From an uncultured Bacilli bacterium (GTDB lineage: Bacteria > Bacillota_I > Bacilli_A > RF39 > UBA660), in the NCBI GenBank assembly GCA_944331885.1, contig CALVJF010000007.1, positions 1-22,277 on the forward strand: 22,277 nt of DNA, read 5' to 3'. A program made the position numbers and the translations under genes. Positions 7,633 through 15,310 of this stretch are shown here, piece by piece. Position 1 is the first letter of the stretch. The number at the start of each line of letters is the position of its first letter. The notes under the pieces are model-generated. The model ran no database searches. It saw only the letters and a list, made by a program, of their open reading frames with translations, and was not told the origin of the DNA.

Positions 7633-9285
7633 ATGTTTAATAAAAAGGGGAAAGATAAAGTACAAAAGAACTCTAAAAATAACGGTTTATTCGCATTAAT
7701 TAATGTTCCAGTAACTTTTATAGTTGAGTTGTTTACATTGGCTTTTGTTGGAGCAAAAGAACTAGGATTTTGTTTTATAGATATTTTTAGGTATGCTTAT
7801 ATAGCATTTAAAAGATTGATTATAGACACTTTGGCTAATTTATATTTTGCATCTTCAAATAGTGTTGATAGGGCTTATAAAAGTACAAAAAAAGTTTTAA
7901 GAGTTAATAATCAAAAGAAGAATATTAAAAAAGGTGAAAGTAAATTTCAAAAAATTTATAATGAATTTGGTTTTGTAAAAAATCAAAAAGCTAAATTGGA
8001 GGCAGAGAAAAAGAAATTACAGGAAGAATTGGCTGGAGCTGATGCGAAGAGATTGAGTAAACCTACAGTATATAGGTATAAAGCTCGCGATCCGCACGGA
8101 AAAGTTATTTATGGAAATTTTACAGGTTTTTCAAAATTGGATGTTAATGCTTTTTTAGTTAATGAGGGTTATGACGTTTATAGTATTGAAACTTCTAAAT
8201 GGATTAATTTTATATATGGTGATAGTGGTATCCTTGCTACTAGAATGAAAAATAAAGATTTAATTTTCTGGCTTACTCAGCTTTCAACATATGTAAAGAG
8301 TGGTATTCCTTTAACTGACAGTGTACGTATTTTAGCTAATCAGATGGGAAACAATGGTGGCAGAAAGCGAGTTTTTGATACAATTGTTTATGAGTTAACA
8401 ATGGGTGAAAGTTTTTCCAAAGCTTTGGAGAAGCAAGGCTCAATGTTTCCGTCATTATTAATTAATATGTTAAAAGCAGCTGAAGCTACTGGAGAATTGG
8501 AAGAAACACTTGATGATATGGCTAATTATTATACTGAGGTAGAGTCGACACGTAAGCAAATGGTTAGTGCTATGTCTTATCCAACAATTATTACCGTGTT
8601 TGCTTGTGGTGTTCTGGCTTTTATTATGTTGTATGTAATTCCACAATTTACAAAAATATATGATCAAACTGGTGCTGAGATAAATGGGCTTACTTTATTC
8701 TTAATTAAATTTTCTGATTTTTTAAAAAATTATTATGCCTTGATTGTGTTGTTATTTGTTGTTGCAATTTTAGGATTTTATTTTATGTATAAACAAATTA
8801 AAGCTTTTAGAAAAACTATTCAAGTAGCGTTAATGCGTACACCTATAATAGGGAAAATTATTATTTATAATGAAATGACTATTTTTACGAAAACATTTAG
8901 TTCATTATTAAGAAATAATGTTTTTATTACAGAAAGTATTGATATTTTGAGTAAAATTACAAATAATGAAGTTTATAAAGAAATAATGTTTAAAACTATT
9001 TCTAATATTGCTACTGGTGGTAAAATAAGTGAAACATTTAAAGATCATTGGGCAGTTCCTGATGTTGCTTATTATATGATTGTTACTGGTGAATCTACTG
9101 GTGAATTAGCAGATATGATGGGAAAAGTAAGTAAGTATTACCAAGAGCAGCATTCTACGATGGTTTCATCATTAAAAAGCTTTATTGAACCAGTTATGAT
9201 TGCAAGTTTAGCAATAGTTGTTGGAATTATTATTTTAGCTGTTATCATGCCAATGTATGGTATGTATGATGCCATTTCAATGTAA
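7633..9285 (+). CDS. type II secretion/type IV pilus inner-membrane protein F (PilC/ComGB-like)
   Basis: Polytopic platform protein of type IV pilus, competence or type II secretion machines. The family body starts at residue about 147 with YRYKARDPHGKVIYGNFTG. Two T2SSF repeats follow: residues about 209-335 (LTQLSTYVKSGIPLTDSV; GELEETLDDMANYY) and about 410-545 (FSSLLRNNVFITESIDIL; STGELADMMGKVSKYY). Each ends in membrane segments. At 550 residues it is longer than the usual 350-410. The extra N-terminus has an amphipathic or hydrophobic stretch (residues about 18-75), a basic region and a short coiled coil (about 115-138). ATG 7633 is favoured over the in-frame TTG at 7630, given GGAGGTG at 7618-7624. 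The next gene is the prepilin peptidase; no ATPase or pilin gene lies in the window. Confidence 0.9.
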   Translation: MFNKKGKDKVQKNSKNNGLFALINVPVTFIVELFTLAFVGAKELGFCFIDIFRYAYIAFKRLIIDTLANLYFASSNSVDRAYKSTKKVLRVNNQKKNIKKGESKFQKIYNEFGFVKNQKAKLEAEKKKLQEELAGADAKRLSKPTVYRYKARDPHGKVIYGNFTGFSKLDVNAFLVNEGYDVYSIETSKWINFIYGDSGILATRMKNKDLIFWLTQLSTYVKSGIPLTDSVRILANQMGNNGGRKRVFDTIVYELTMGESFSKALEKQGSMFPSLLINMLKAAEATGELEETLDDMANYYTEVESTRKQMVSAMSYPTIITVFACGVLAFIMLYVIPQFTKIYDQTGAEINGLTLFLIKFSDFLKNYYALIVLLFVVAILGFYFMYKQIKAFRKTIQVALMRTPIIGKIIIYNEMTIFTKTFSSLLRNNVFITESIDILSKITNNEVYKEIMFKTISNIATGGKISETFKDHWAVPDVAYYMIVTGESTGELADMMGKVSKYYQEQHSTMVSSLKSFIEPVMIASLAIVVGIIILAVIMPMYGMYDAISM

Positions 9286-9295
9286 GGGGGGTTTT

Positions 9296-10048
9296 ATGGT
9301 TTGGTATTTTTTTATTATAGGATTATTAATGGGGTCATTTTTATTAGTTGTTGGTGAACGCTGGTCAAATGATAAATCAATTATAAAACCTCGTAGTCAT
9401 TGCGACAATTGTCAGTATTTTTTACATTGGTACGAATTGATTCCAATTATTTCCTATATTTTTTTAAGAGGAAGATGTAAAAATTGTGGTAAGAAAATTA
9501 GTATCTTATGTCCAATTATAGAATTAATTACGGGTCTAGTATATGCTTTTAGTTATTGCTATTTTGGATTAACAAGTAATTTTATAATTGCTTTGGTGTT
9601 GTTTTCTTTTTTTATTGTTACTTGTGTTAGTGATTTTAAATATTTAGTAATTCTAGATATTCCTTTATTAATGACTTGTTTTATAGTTTTATTAGTCTAT
9701 GTGTATGATAAAGGAATTAATTATTTTCTATTATCTTTATTATCGGGATTTATTTTGTTTGCTTTTTTGTGGGCAATAAAGTTTATAGGAGATAAAAAAT
9801 TCCAGCGTGAATCTCTTGGGGGAGGGGATGTAAAGTTGGCTTTTTTGATAGGAGCTACTTTGCATTTTCAATTAGCTTTTATCGCTTTAGTTATCGGATC
9901 GTTGTTAACATATCCATTAGCGTTATATTATATTTTTAGGAAAAAAGAAAAAGAAATTCCTTTTGGACCATTTTTAATTATGGGTTTAATTATATGTTAT
10001 TTATTCCAAAATGAATTTAATACTTTATTACAATATTTAGTTTTGTAA
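9296..10048 (+). CDS. prepilin leader peptidase / N-methyltransferase
   Basis: Integral membrane aspartic protease (PilD/ComC family) that cleaves and N-methylates type IV prepilin-like proteins. Two CxxC pairs, C36/C39 and C61/C64, form the cytoplasmic zinc site of the N-terminal domain. The catalytic Asp regions are VSDFKYLVILDIP (D113) and the GGGDVKL signature (D178). About seven to eight hydrophobic segments are visible. At 250 residues it is typical. An in-frame ATG at 9257 lies inside the preceding gene; AAGGGGGG at 9284-9291 supports the ATG at 9296, 10 bases after the upstream stop. It probably matures pilins encoded elsewhere, used by the machine containing the upstream PilC-like protein. 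Confidence 0.93.
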   Translation: MVWYFFIIGLLMGSFLLVVGERWSNDKSIIKPRSHCDNCQYFLHWYELIPIISYIFLRGRCKNCGKKISILCPIIELITGLVYAFSYCYFGLTSNFIIALVLFSFFIVTCVSDFKYLVILDIPLLMTCFIVLLVYVYDKGINYFLLSLLSGFILFAFLWAIKFIGDKKFQRESLGGGDVKLAFLIGATLHFQLAFIALVIGSLLTYPLALYYIFRKKEKEIPFGPFLIMGLIICYLFQNEFNTLLQYLVL

Positions 10049-10050
10049 AC

Positions 10051-10079
10051 TTGTAAGATGAAAAATTTAATGTTAGAAT
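10051..10079 (+). promoter_or_regulatory. promoter for the ireB-ruvX-mltG-trmR-trhP operon
   Basis: TTGTAA (10051-10056), a 17-base spacer and TAGAAT (10074-10079) with an upstream TG (TGTTAGAAT), an extended -10. It starts 3 bases after the prepilin peptidase stop. GAGGTGA at 10094-10100 then serves ireB. Confidence 0.65.
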
Positions 10080-10104
10080 ATGGTTATATTAATGAGGTGA
10101 TTTA

Positions 10105-10353
10105 ATGGAAGAAAAAACTACTTTATTTGATGTTGATTTATTAAAGAAAGAGAATGTTTCAAGAACTTTGGATGAGGTTTATGAAGCGTTGAAAGAAAGA
10201 GGCTATAATCCTATTAATCAAATTGTTGGCTATATCATTAGCGGTGATCCTGGATACATATCTAGTTATAAAGATTCCCGAAAAAAAATTGTGAGTTTGG
10301 ATCGCAGTGAAATGGTTGCTTTAATTTTAGAGGATTATTTAGAAAAAAATTGA
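10105..10353 (+). CDS. ireB: IreB family regulatory protein (DUF965)
   Basis: Small cytoplasmic protein. In Enterococcus faecalis the homologue is phosphorylated by the PASTA kinase IreK on N-terminal threonines and affects cell-wall stress and cephalosporin resistance. The signature TLDEVYEALKERGYNPINQI (residues 22-41), then GYIISGDPGYISSYKDSR, is close to invariant in the family. The Thr pair at residues 5-6 could be the phosphoacceptor (inference). At 82 residues the length is normal. It ends in TGA, overlapping the TTG start of ruvX, and heads an operon containing mltG. No kinase gene is in view. Confidence 0.95.
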   Translation: MEEKTTLFDVDLLKKENVSRTLDEVYEALKERGYNPINQIVGYIISGDPGYISSYKDSRKKIVSLDRSEMVALILEDYLEKN

Positions 10354-10772
10354 GAATTTTAGGATTAGATTTAGGAACTAAAACTTTGGGTTTGGCTATT
10401 ACTGATAAAAGTAATACTTTAGCAAGTGTTTTAGGAGTTTTAAAGTTTAATGAATATAAAGAATTAATTCCAAAATTAAGAGACATCATTAGTGAAAAAA
10501 ATATTACCTTATTAGTGTTAGGTCTTCCTAAAAATATGGATAATTCTTTAGGATTTGCTGCTGAAAGGTCTTTAAATTTTAAAGGATTGCTTGAAAAAGA
10601 GTTTGGATTGCCTATTGAATTAATTGATGAGCGTTTGACAACCGTGGCGGCAGAGAAGGTTTTATTGGAAGCAGATTTAAGTAGAAAAAAAAGAAAGAAT
10701 GTAATTGATGGGGTGGCGGCAGCTTTTATTTTGGAAAGTTATTTAAAAAGGAGAGATAATGATGGAAAATAA
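10350..10772 (+). CDS. ruvX: YqgF/RuvX family Holliday-junction resolvase-like nuclease
   Basis: RNase H-fold protein related to RuvC, linked to pre-16S rRNA end processing and to recombination in different bacteria. Motifs: GLDLGTKTLGLAITD (residues 5-19, first catalytic Asp at 7), LVLGLPKNMDNSLG, DERLTTVAAEKVL, and KNVIDGVAAAFILESYL with the last acidic residues. At 140 residues it is standard. The start is TTG at 10350-10352, fused with the ireB stop in a TTGA overlap; no ATG near the conserved N-terminus is available, and AGAGG (10329-10333) is rather distant. Translation is therefore probably coupled to ireB. Confidence 0.94.
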   Translation: MRILGLDLGTKTLGLAITDKSNTLASVLGVLKFNEYKELIPKLRDIISEKNITLLVLGLPKNMDNSLGFAAERSLNFKGLLEKEFGLPIELIDERLTTVAAEKVLLEADLSRKKRKNVIDGVAAAFILESYLKRRDNDGK

Positions 10773-11055
10773 TAAGAGTGTGTTTACAATTATGAATGAT
10801 GAAGGCAAAGAAATAGAGTGCGAAGTACTTTTTACTTTTGATAGTGATGAAACTAAAAAAAGTTATATAGTTTATACTGATAATACAACAGATGAAACTG
10901 GCAGTACTAAAGTTTATGCATCAATTTATGATCCTAGTGGTCAAGATGCAACTTTACAACCAATTGAAAGTGAAAAAGAGTGGCTAGTTATTGAAAATAT
11001 TTTATCATCTATTCAAACAAAAATGGACTCAGAGCATAATGGTGAAAATAATTAA
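10762..11055 (+). CDS. DUF1292 family protein (YrzB-like)
   Basis: An acidic cytoplasmic protein of 97 residues with the DUF1292 pattern: FTIMNDEGKEIECEVLFTF, then YIVYTDN, then KVYASIYDP and a C-terminal helix (EKEWLVIENIL). The function of the family is not established. It is regularly found between ruvX and mltG in Firmicutes, as here. Two adjacent ATGs (10759 and 10762) are possible; AAGGAG at 10748-10753 gives 5- or 8-base spacing, so the second is preferred. It overlaps the end of ruvX by 11 bases and shares one base with mltG. Confidence 0.88.
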   Translation: MENNKSVFTIMNDEGKEIECEVLFTFDSDETKKSYIVYTDNTTDETGSTKVYASIYDPSGQDATLQPIESEKEWLVIENILSSIQTKMDSEHNGENN

Positions 11056-12140
11056 TGAAAAAATTGCGAAAAGAAATAAAAATTTTATTTATTATTGTGA
11101 TTGCTTTAGCAGTGCTAGTATGTGGGTTATTAGTTACTTATAATTATTTATTAAGTGCTGTAAGTAAAGAAAGTGATAAAGTAAATTTTACAATAAATAG
11201 TGGCGATACGACTCAATCAATTGTTAACAATTTGAAAGATGCAAATTTGATTAGAAACGAATTTGTAACTTTAGTTTATATAAAATTACATGGCAATTTG
11301 GTGCTACAAGCTGGTAATTATTCTTTGAGCAGAGATATGTCTGTTAAAGATATAATACAGGATTTTGCTAATGGGAATGTTATTGGTGCAACAATGGAAC
11401 TTACTTTTCATGAGGGAAAAAGAATTACAGATTATGTTAAAATTATAAGTGATGCCACTGGTATGAACTATGATGATTGTTTAAAGGATATAAATAACAA
11501 GAAATTTATTGAACAATTAGTAAATGAAGAAAAATATTGGTTTTTGACAGATGACATTTTAAATGATAAAATTTATTATGCATTGGAAGGGTATTTATTT
11601 CCCGATACATATCAATTTTATAAAAATGCAAGTTTAGAAGAAATTGTAAAAACAATGCTTAATAATACTGCTAATAAATTAGAAAAGTTAAAAGAACAAA
11701 TTCAAAACAATGAATTAACGATTCATGAAATATTTACTTTAGCAAGTTTAGTGGAGTCTGAAGCTAAGACAGCAAGCGATCGAGCTATGGTAGCAGGTGT
11801 TTTTATGAATAGAATGCGAAATGGTATTAGTCTTGGCAGTGATGTTACAACTTATTACGCAGTAGGTAAGAATTTTGGTGATGGTTTGACTTTTGCGGAT
11901 TTAGGTAATTGTGATAATGGCTATAATACAAATCATCGTTGTACTAATAATAAAGGTTTAAGTGTGGGACCAATTAGCAATCCTAGCTTATCGGCTATTG
12001 AAGCAGCTATTAATCCAACCCCTAATGAGTATTTTTATTTTGTGGCTGATTGTACTGGGAAAACTTATTTTAATGTAAATGAGAATGGACATAATCAAAC
12101 AATTAGTAAATTGATTAGTGAGAATAATTGGTGTGAATAG
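11055..12140 (+). CDS. mltG: endolytic peptidoglycan transglycosylase MltG (YceG-like)
   Basis: Membrane-anchored lytic transglycosylase that cuts nascent glycan strands. A basic N-terminus is followed by one transmembrane segment (residues about 9-33), a LysM-like region (NSGDTTQSIVNNL) and the catalytic domain with LEGYLFPDTYQF and LASLVESEA, where E234 matches the catalytic Glu. VAGVFMNRMRNGISLGSDVT and the YFVAD end are typical. Two departures are seen: a Cys-containing insertion (GNCDNGYNTNHRC) before the loop usually written Y-N-T-Y, and GLSVGPI where most members have GLPPGPI. Its start overlaps the DUF1292 stop (TAATG). Confidence 0.94.
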   Translation: MKKLRKEIKILFIIVIALAVLVCGLLVTYNYLLSAVSKESDKVNFTINSGDTTQSIVNNLKDANLIRNEFVTLVYIKLHGNLVLQAGNYSLSRDMSVKDIIQDFANGNVIGATMELTFHEGKRITDYVKIISDATGMNYDDCLKDINNKKFIEQLVNEEKYWFLTDDILNDKIYYALEGYLFPDTYQFYKNASLEEIVKTMLNNTANKLEKLKEQIQNNELTIHEIFTLASLVESEAKTASDRAMVAGVFMNRMRNGISLGSDVTTYYAVGKNFGDGLTFADLGNCDNGYNTNHRCTNNKGLSVGPISNPSLSAIEAAINPTPNEYFYFVADCTGKTYFNVNENGHNQTISKLISENNWCE

Positions 12141-12157
12141 TAAAGTAGGTTGATATT

Positions 12158-12751
12158 ATGAAAGAAAATATTTTAGAAATGGAAAGGTATGCTGCAGAAC
12201 ATAATGTGCCAATAATTGAACAAGATTCAATAGTTTTCATTATGAAATATATTCAAGCAAACAATGTAAAAAATATATTAGAAATCGGTAGCGCTATTGG
12301 TTATTCGGCAATATTAATGGCTAGTGCAGCCGAGGATGTAAAAGTTACTACGATAGAACGTGATGAAAATAGATATATGGAGTGTTTAAAAAACGTAAAA
12401 AAGTGTGGTTTAGATAAACGTATAAATGTTGTATATCAAGATGCTTTGGAAGTGAATTTAACTGGTGTTGAATATGACTTGATTTTTATTGATGCAGCTA
12501 AAGGACAATATACGAAATTTTTTGAAAAATTTAAATATTTTTTAAGTAAAGGAGGATGTATTGTTACTGATAATTTAAAGTTTCATGGCTATGTTGGTAA
12601 TAAAAAAGATATTGAATCAAAAAATTTAAAATCTTTAGTTACTAAAATTGAAAATTATATTGATTTTTTAAAAAATAATGAAGAATTTGAAACTAAATTT
12701 TATGATGTTGGCGATGGGTTATCAGTAAGTGTTAGGAAAGATGAAAAATAA
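12158..12751 (+). CDS. trmR: tRNA 5-hydroxyuridine O-methyltransferase (YrrM-type)
   Basis: SAM-dependent O-methyltransferase; B. subtilis TrmR (YrrM) turns ho5U34 into mo5U34 in tRNA. The Rossmann motif is NILEIGSAIGYSAI (residues about 40-53), with the acidic strand TTIERD and the metal-site region DLIFIDAAKGQY. VTDNLKFHG matches the family's ITDN loop. At 197 residues it is slightly short for the family (about 215). Its position just before two U32 proteins repeats the B. subtilis yrrM-yrrN-yrrO order, which supports the tRNA substrate over catechol-type substrates. It overlaps the next gene by 11 bases. The ribosome binding site (AGGTTGAT at 12146) is modest. Confidence 0.88.
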   Translation: MKENILEMERYAAEHNVPIIEQDSIVFIMKYIQANNVKNILEIGSAIGYSAILMASAAEDVKVTTIERDENRYMECLKNVKKCGLDKRINVVYQDALEVNLTGVEYDLIFIDAAKGQYTKFFEKFKYFLSKGGCIVTDNLKFHGYVGNKKDIESKNLKSLVTKIENYIDFLKNNEEFETKFYDVGDGLSVSVRKDEK

Positions 12752-13532
12752 TTATTTAGTCAGTGTTAATAATTTTGAGGAGATAAATGAATATAAAAAA
12801 GTGGGAATTAACACTTTTCTTTTTGCGTTGGAAGATTTTTCAATTGGTTATTTAAATACTTTTACAGTTGAGGAGATTAATAACTATGTAGATAGTTATG
12901 TATTAATTAATAGATTGTTGGATTGTAGGGATATTGATAATTTAAAAGAAATTCTTCCTAGATTAAATGTTAAAGGCATTGTTTATGAAGATATTGGTGT
13001 TTTTCAATTGGTAAAAAAATTGAATTTAAATTTGGAATTGATTTTTTTTCAAAATCATTTTGGAACGAATGCTCAATCTATTAAATATTGGCTAGATAAA
13101 GGTGTTAATGCTGTATTTTGTAGTAATGAATTAACTTATAAAGAAATTGAACTGCTCGTTAATAGTAATAAAAATTCTGTTGTAGTTCAAGTTTTAGGAT
13201 ATAATCAAGCAATGTATTCGCGAAGACTACTACTGAGCAATTATCATGAGCATTTTAAACTAGTAAATAAAAAGGATTGTATTTTAGAGGAAATAAATAG
13301 TAAGATGCATTTTAGAGCGGTAGAAAATACTTATGGGACTGTCTTATATAATGGTAAATTGTTTAATGGATTAAGATTAACTAATTTAGACAATGTTAGA
13401 TATTTTTATATAAATGGAACTTTTTTAGGCGTAAAAAAAGTTATTGAGTATTTAAATGGCCTTAAAACTGATTGTGATGACGGATTCTTAGAAAAGGAAA
13501 CAATTTTCAAATTAAAGGGGGAGTCAAAATGA
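12741..13532 (+). CDS. trhP1: U32 family protein, tRNA uridine 5-hydroxylation (YrrN-type)
   Basis: By position and weak similarity this is the smaller U32-like partner of the pair that, in B. subtilis (YrrN/YrrO), makes ho5U34 in tRNA. The 263-residue protein is an alpha/beta barrel-like chain with NTFLFALEDFSIGY, a CSNELTYKEI segment and QVLGYNQAMYSRRLLLSNY, reminiscent of the U32 GRC/LSNY region but without a Fe-S cysteine cluster. It is shorter than YrrN (about 300). The start chosen is ATG 12741 inside the end of trmR; a GTG at 12729 is possible. It ends in an ATGA overlap with trhP2, so the two are translationally coupled, which fits a heteromeric role (inference). Confidence 0.78.
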   Translation: MKNNYLVSVNNFEEINEYKKVGINTFLFALEDFSIGYLNTFTVEEINNYVDSYVLINRLLDCRDIDNLKEILPRLNVKGIVYEDIGVFQLVKKLNLNLELIFFQNHFGTNAQSIKYWLDKGVNAVFCSNELTYKEIELLVNSNKNSVVVQVLGYNQAMYSRRLLLSNYHEHFKLVNKKDCILEEINSKMHFRAVENTYGTVLYNGKLFNGLRLTNLDNVRYFYINGTFLGVKKVIEYLNGLKTDCDDGFLEKETIFKLKGESK

Positions 13533-14719
13533 AAATAGAGTTATTAGCTCCAGCCGGAGATTTAGAAAGATTGCAAATTGCTTTACTGTATGGCGCTGAT
13601 GCTGTATACATAGGAGGACAGGATTATAGTTTAAGAGCAAATGCTTTAAATTTTAGTCTTGATGATATGCAAAAGGCAGTTAATTTTGCTCATAATTTAA
13701 ATAAGCGAGTTTATGTAACAGTTAATATTGTATTTCATGATAAAGATTTAAAAGGACTAGAAAAGTATTTACAAGATTTAGATAATATTGGAATAGATGG
13801 CATAATTTTTAGTGATATGGTTGTTTTGGAACTGGCTAATAAATTAAATTGTAAGTTTGAGAAACATGTTTCAACTCAGGCAAGTACTTTAAATCATGAA
13901 GCGGCATTGTTTTATAAAAACCAAGGTGTTTGTCGAGTAGTACTTGCTAGGGAAGCAAGTCGCGATGATATAAAGAGGATTAAGGAAGAGACAGGTTTAG
14001 ATCTTGAATGCTTTATTCATGGGGCGATGTGTACTTCTTTTTCAGGAAGGTGTGTACTTTCTAATTATGTAACTAATCGCGATAGTAATCGTGGAGGGTG
14101 CGCACAAGTATGTAGATTTTGTTTTAAATGTGATAATAATAAAGATATATTTAGTATGACTCCAAAGGATTTAAATATGGTTCCCTTTATTGAAGATATG
14201 ATTGAAATAGGTGTTAATTCTTTTAAGGTTGAGGGAAGAATGCGTAGTATTTATTATATAGCAACTATTATTGATGCTTATCGACGTATTATCGATTTGG
14301 TAGTGAATAAATCTTTGACCCTTGCATATATTAATTATTATCTGGATATTTTGAATCGCTGTGCTAATCGTGATAGTACACCACAGTTTTATGATAAATT
14401 GGCTGGTGAAAGCGAACAATATTTTTTGGGTCGCGATGAGGTAAGTAATCAAGACTTTTTAGGAAAAGTATTAAATTGGCAAGATGGTATTGTAACTTTG
14501 GAGCAAAGAAATTATTTTAAAATTGGTGATGTTGTAGAAATTTTTGGACCTAATATGGAACCTATGACTATTAAAATTGATAAAATTTGGGATGAAAACA
14601 TGGAAGAAATCGAAGTTGCTAGACATCCAAGAATGATTGTAAAAATACCTTGTAATGTAAAGGTGAAAGAAAATGATATGATGCGATTAAAAGTATTTGA
14701 CATTAAAGATTATTTGTAG
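13529..14719 (+). CDS. trhP2: U32 family Fe-S protein, tRNA uridine 5-hydroxylation (YrrO-type)
   Basis: Annotated in many genomes as peptidase U32, but homologues (E. coli TrhP, B. subtilis YrrO) are needed for prephenate-dependent 5-hydroxyuridine synthesis at tRNA position 34. The signatures are ELLAPAGDLERLQIAL (residues 4-19), ADAVYIGG, and a cysteine-rich stretch from ECFIHGAMC to CRFCFKC with Cys at 161, 168, 175, 191, 195, 198 and 201, some of which should bind a [4Fe-4S] cluster. VNSFKVEGRMRS and a C-terminal beta domain follow. At 396 residues it is a usual length. AAGGGGGAG at 13516-13524 precedes the ATG. Confidence 0.9.
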   Translation: MKIELLAPAGDLERLQIALLYGADAVYIGGQDYSLRANALNFSLDDMQKAVNFAHNLNKRVYVTVNIVFHDKDLKGLEKYLQDLDNIGIDGIIFSDMVVLELANKLNCKFEKHVSTQASTLNHEAALFYKNQGVCRVVLAREASRDDIKRIKEETGLDLECFIHGAMCTSFSGRCVLSNYVTNRDSNRGGCAQVCRFCFKCDNNKDIFSMTPKDLNMVPFIEDMIEIGVNSFKVEGRMRSIYYIATIIDAYRRIIDLVVNKSLTLAYINYYLDILNRCANRDSTPQFYDKLAGESEQYFLGRDEVSNQDFLGKVLNWQDGIVTLEQRNYFKIGDVVEIFGPNMEPMTIKIDKIWDENMEEIEVARHPRMIVKIPCNVKVKENDMMRLKVFDIKDYL

Positions 14720-14757
14720 TATTCTTATGAAGATATTTTAATGAGGTGAAAGAAAAA

Positions 14758-15228
14758 ATGACAAAGAATACAGAAATATTATTAACTGCTGATGGTTATT
14801 TAGAATTAGAACAAGAATTAAAGGATTTAAAATTAAATAGAAGAGCAGAGGTTGTTGCTGCTATTAAAGAAGCACGTAGTCATGGTGATTTATCTGAAAA
14901 CTCTGAATATGATGCTGCTCGTGATGAACAAGCACAACTTGAAGCAAGAATTCAAGAATTGGAGTATAAATTAGAACATGCTAAAATTGTTGATACAAAT
15001 AATAAAGATCTAGTTAATGTTGGGTCAACAGTTGTTATTAATTATATGGATGATGATGAGGAAGAAGAATATAAGATAGTTGGTTCTTTGGAAGCTGATC
15101 CATTTAATAATAAGATTAGTAATGAATCACCAATTGGAGCTGCAATTATGGGACGTAAAGTTGGAGAAATAATTAGTGTTGCAAGCCCTAATGGTTCTTA
15201 TGATGTAAAAATTGTAAGTATTGCTTAA
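14758..15228 (+). CDS. greA: transcription elongation factor GreA
   Basis: Rescues backtracked RNA polymerase by stimulating transcript cleavage. The N-terminal coiled coil carries the acidic tip HGDLSENSEYDAARDEQA (residues about 43-60). The C-terminal FKBP-like domain includes INYMDDDEEEEYKIVG and ESPIGAAIMGRKVGE. At 156 residues it is the expected length with the ATG at 14758; a GTG at 14746 overlaps the ribosome binding site GAGGTGA (14742-14748) and is rejected. It follows trhP2 by 38 bases and probably ends the operon that begins at ireB. Confidence 0.96.
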   Translation: MTKNTEILLTADGYLELEQELKDLKLNRRAEVVAAIKEARSHGDLSENSEYDAARDEQAQLEARIQELEYKLEHAKIVDTNNKDLVNVGSTVVINYMDDDEEEEYKIVGSLEADPFNNKISNESPIGAAIMGRKVGEIISVASPNGSYDVKIVSIA

Positions 15229-15254
15229 AATCTCATTTATGATGAGATTTTTTT
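15227..15254 (+). terminator. terminator after greA
   Basis: A perfect 10-bp stem AAAATCTCAT/ATGAGATTTT around TTATG, ending in a T tract. Its left arm begins within the greA stop codon (15226-15228). Confidence 0.9.
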
Positions 15255-15259
15255 ATTGG

Positions 15260-15288
15260 TTGTTTTTTTATTTCTTTTATGTTAGTAT
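15260..15288 (+). promoter_or_regulatory. probable promoter for the EF-hand-like secreted protein
   Basis: TTGTTT (15260-15265), a 17-base spacer and TAGTAT (15283-15288) with an upstream TG (TGTTAGTAT), an extended -10. It lies directly after the greA terminator and about 20 bases before AAGAGGTGA. Confidence 0.5.
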
Positions 15289-15310
15289 ATAGCCAAGAAG
15301 AGGTGATTTG

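Noticed and set aside
14171..14703. Two minus-strand open frames inside trhP2
   Set aside because: They lie wholly within a conserved gene and show no family motif; they are by-products of the AT-rich coding strand.
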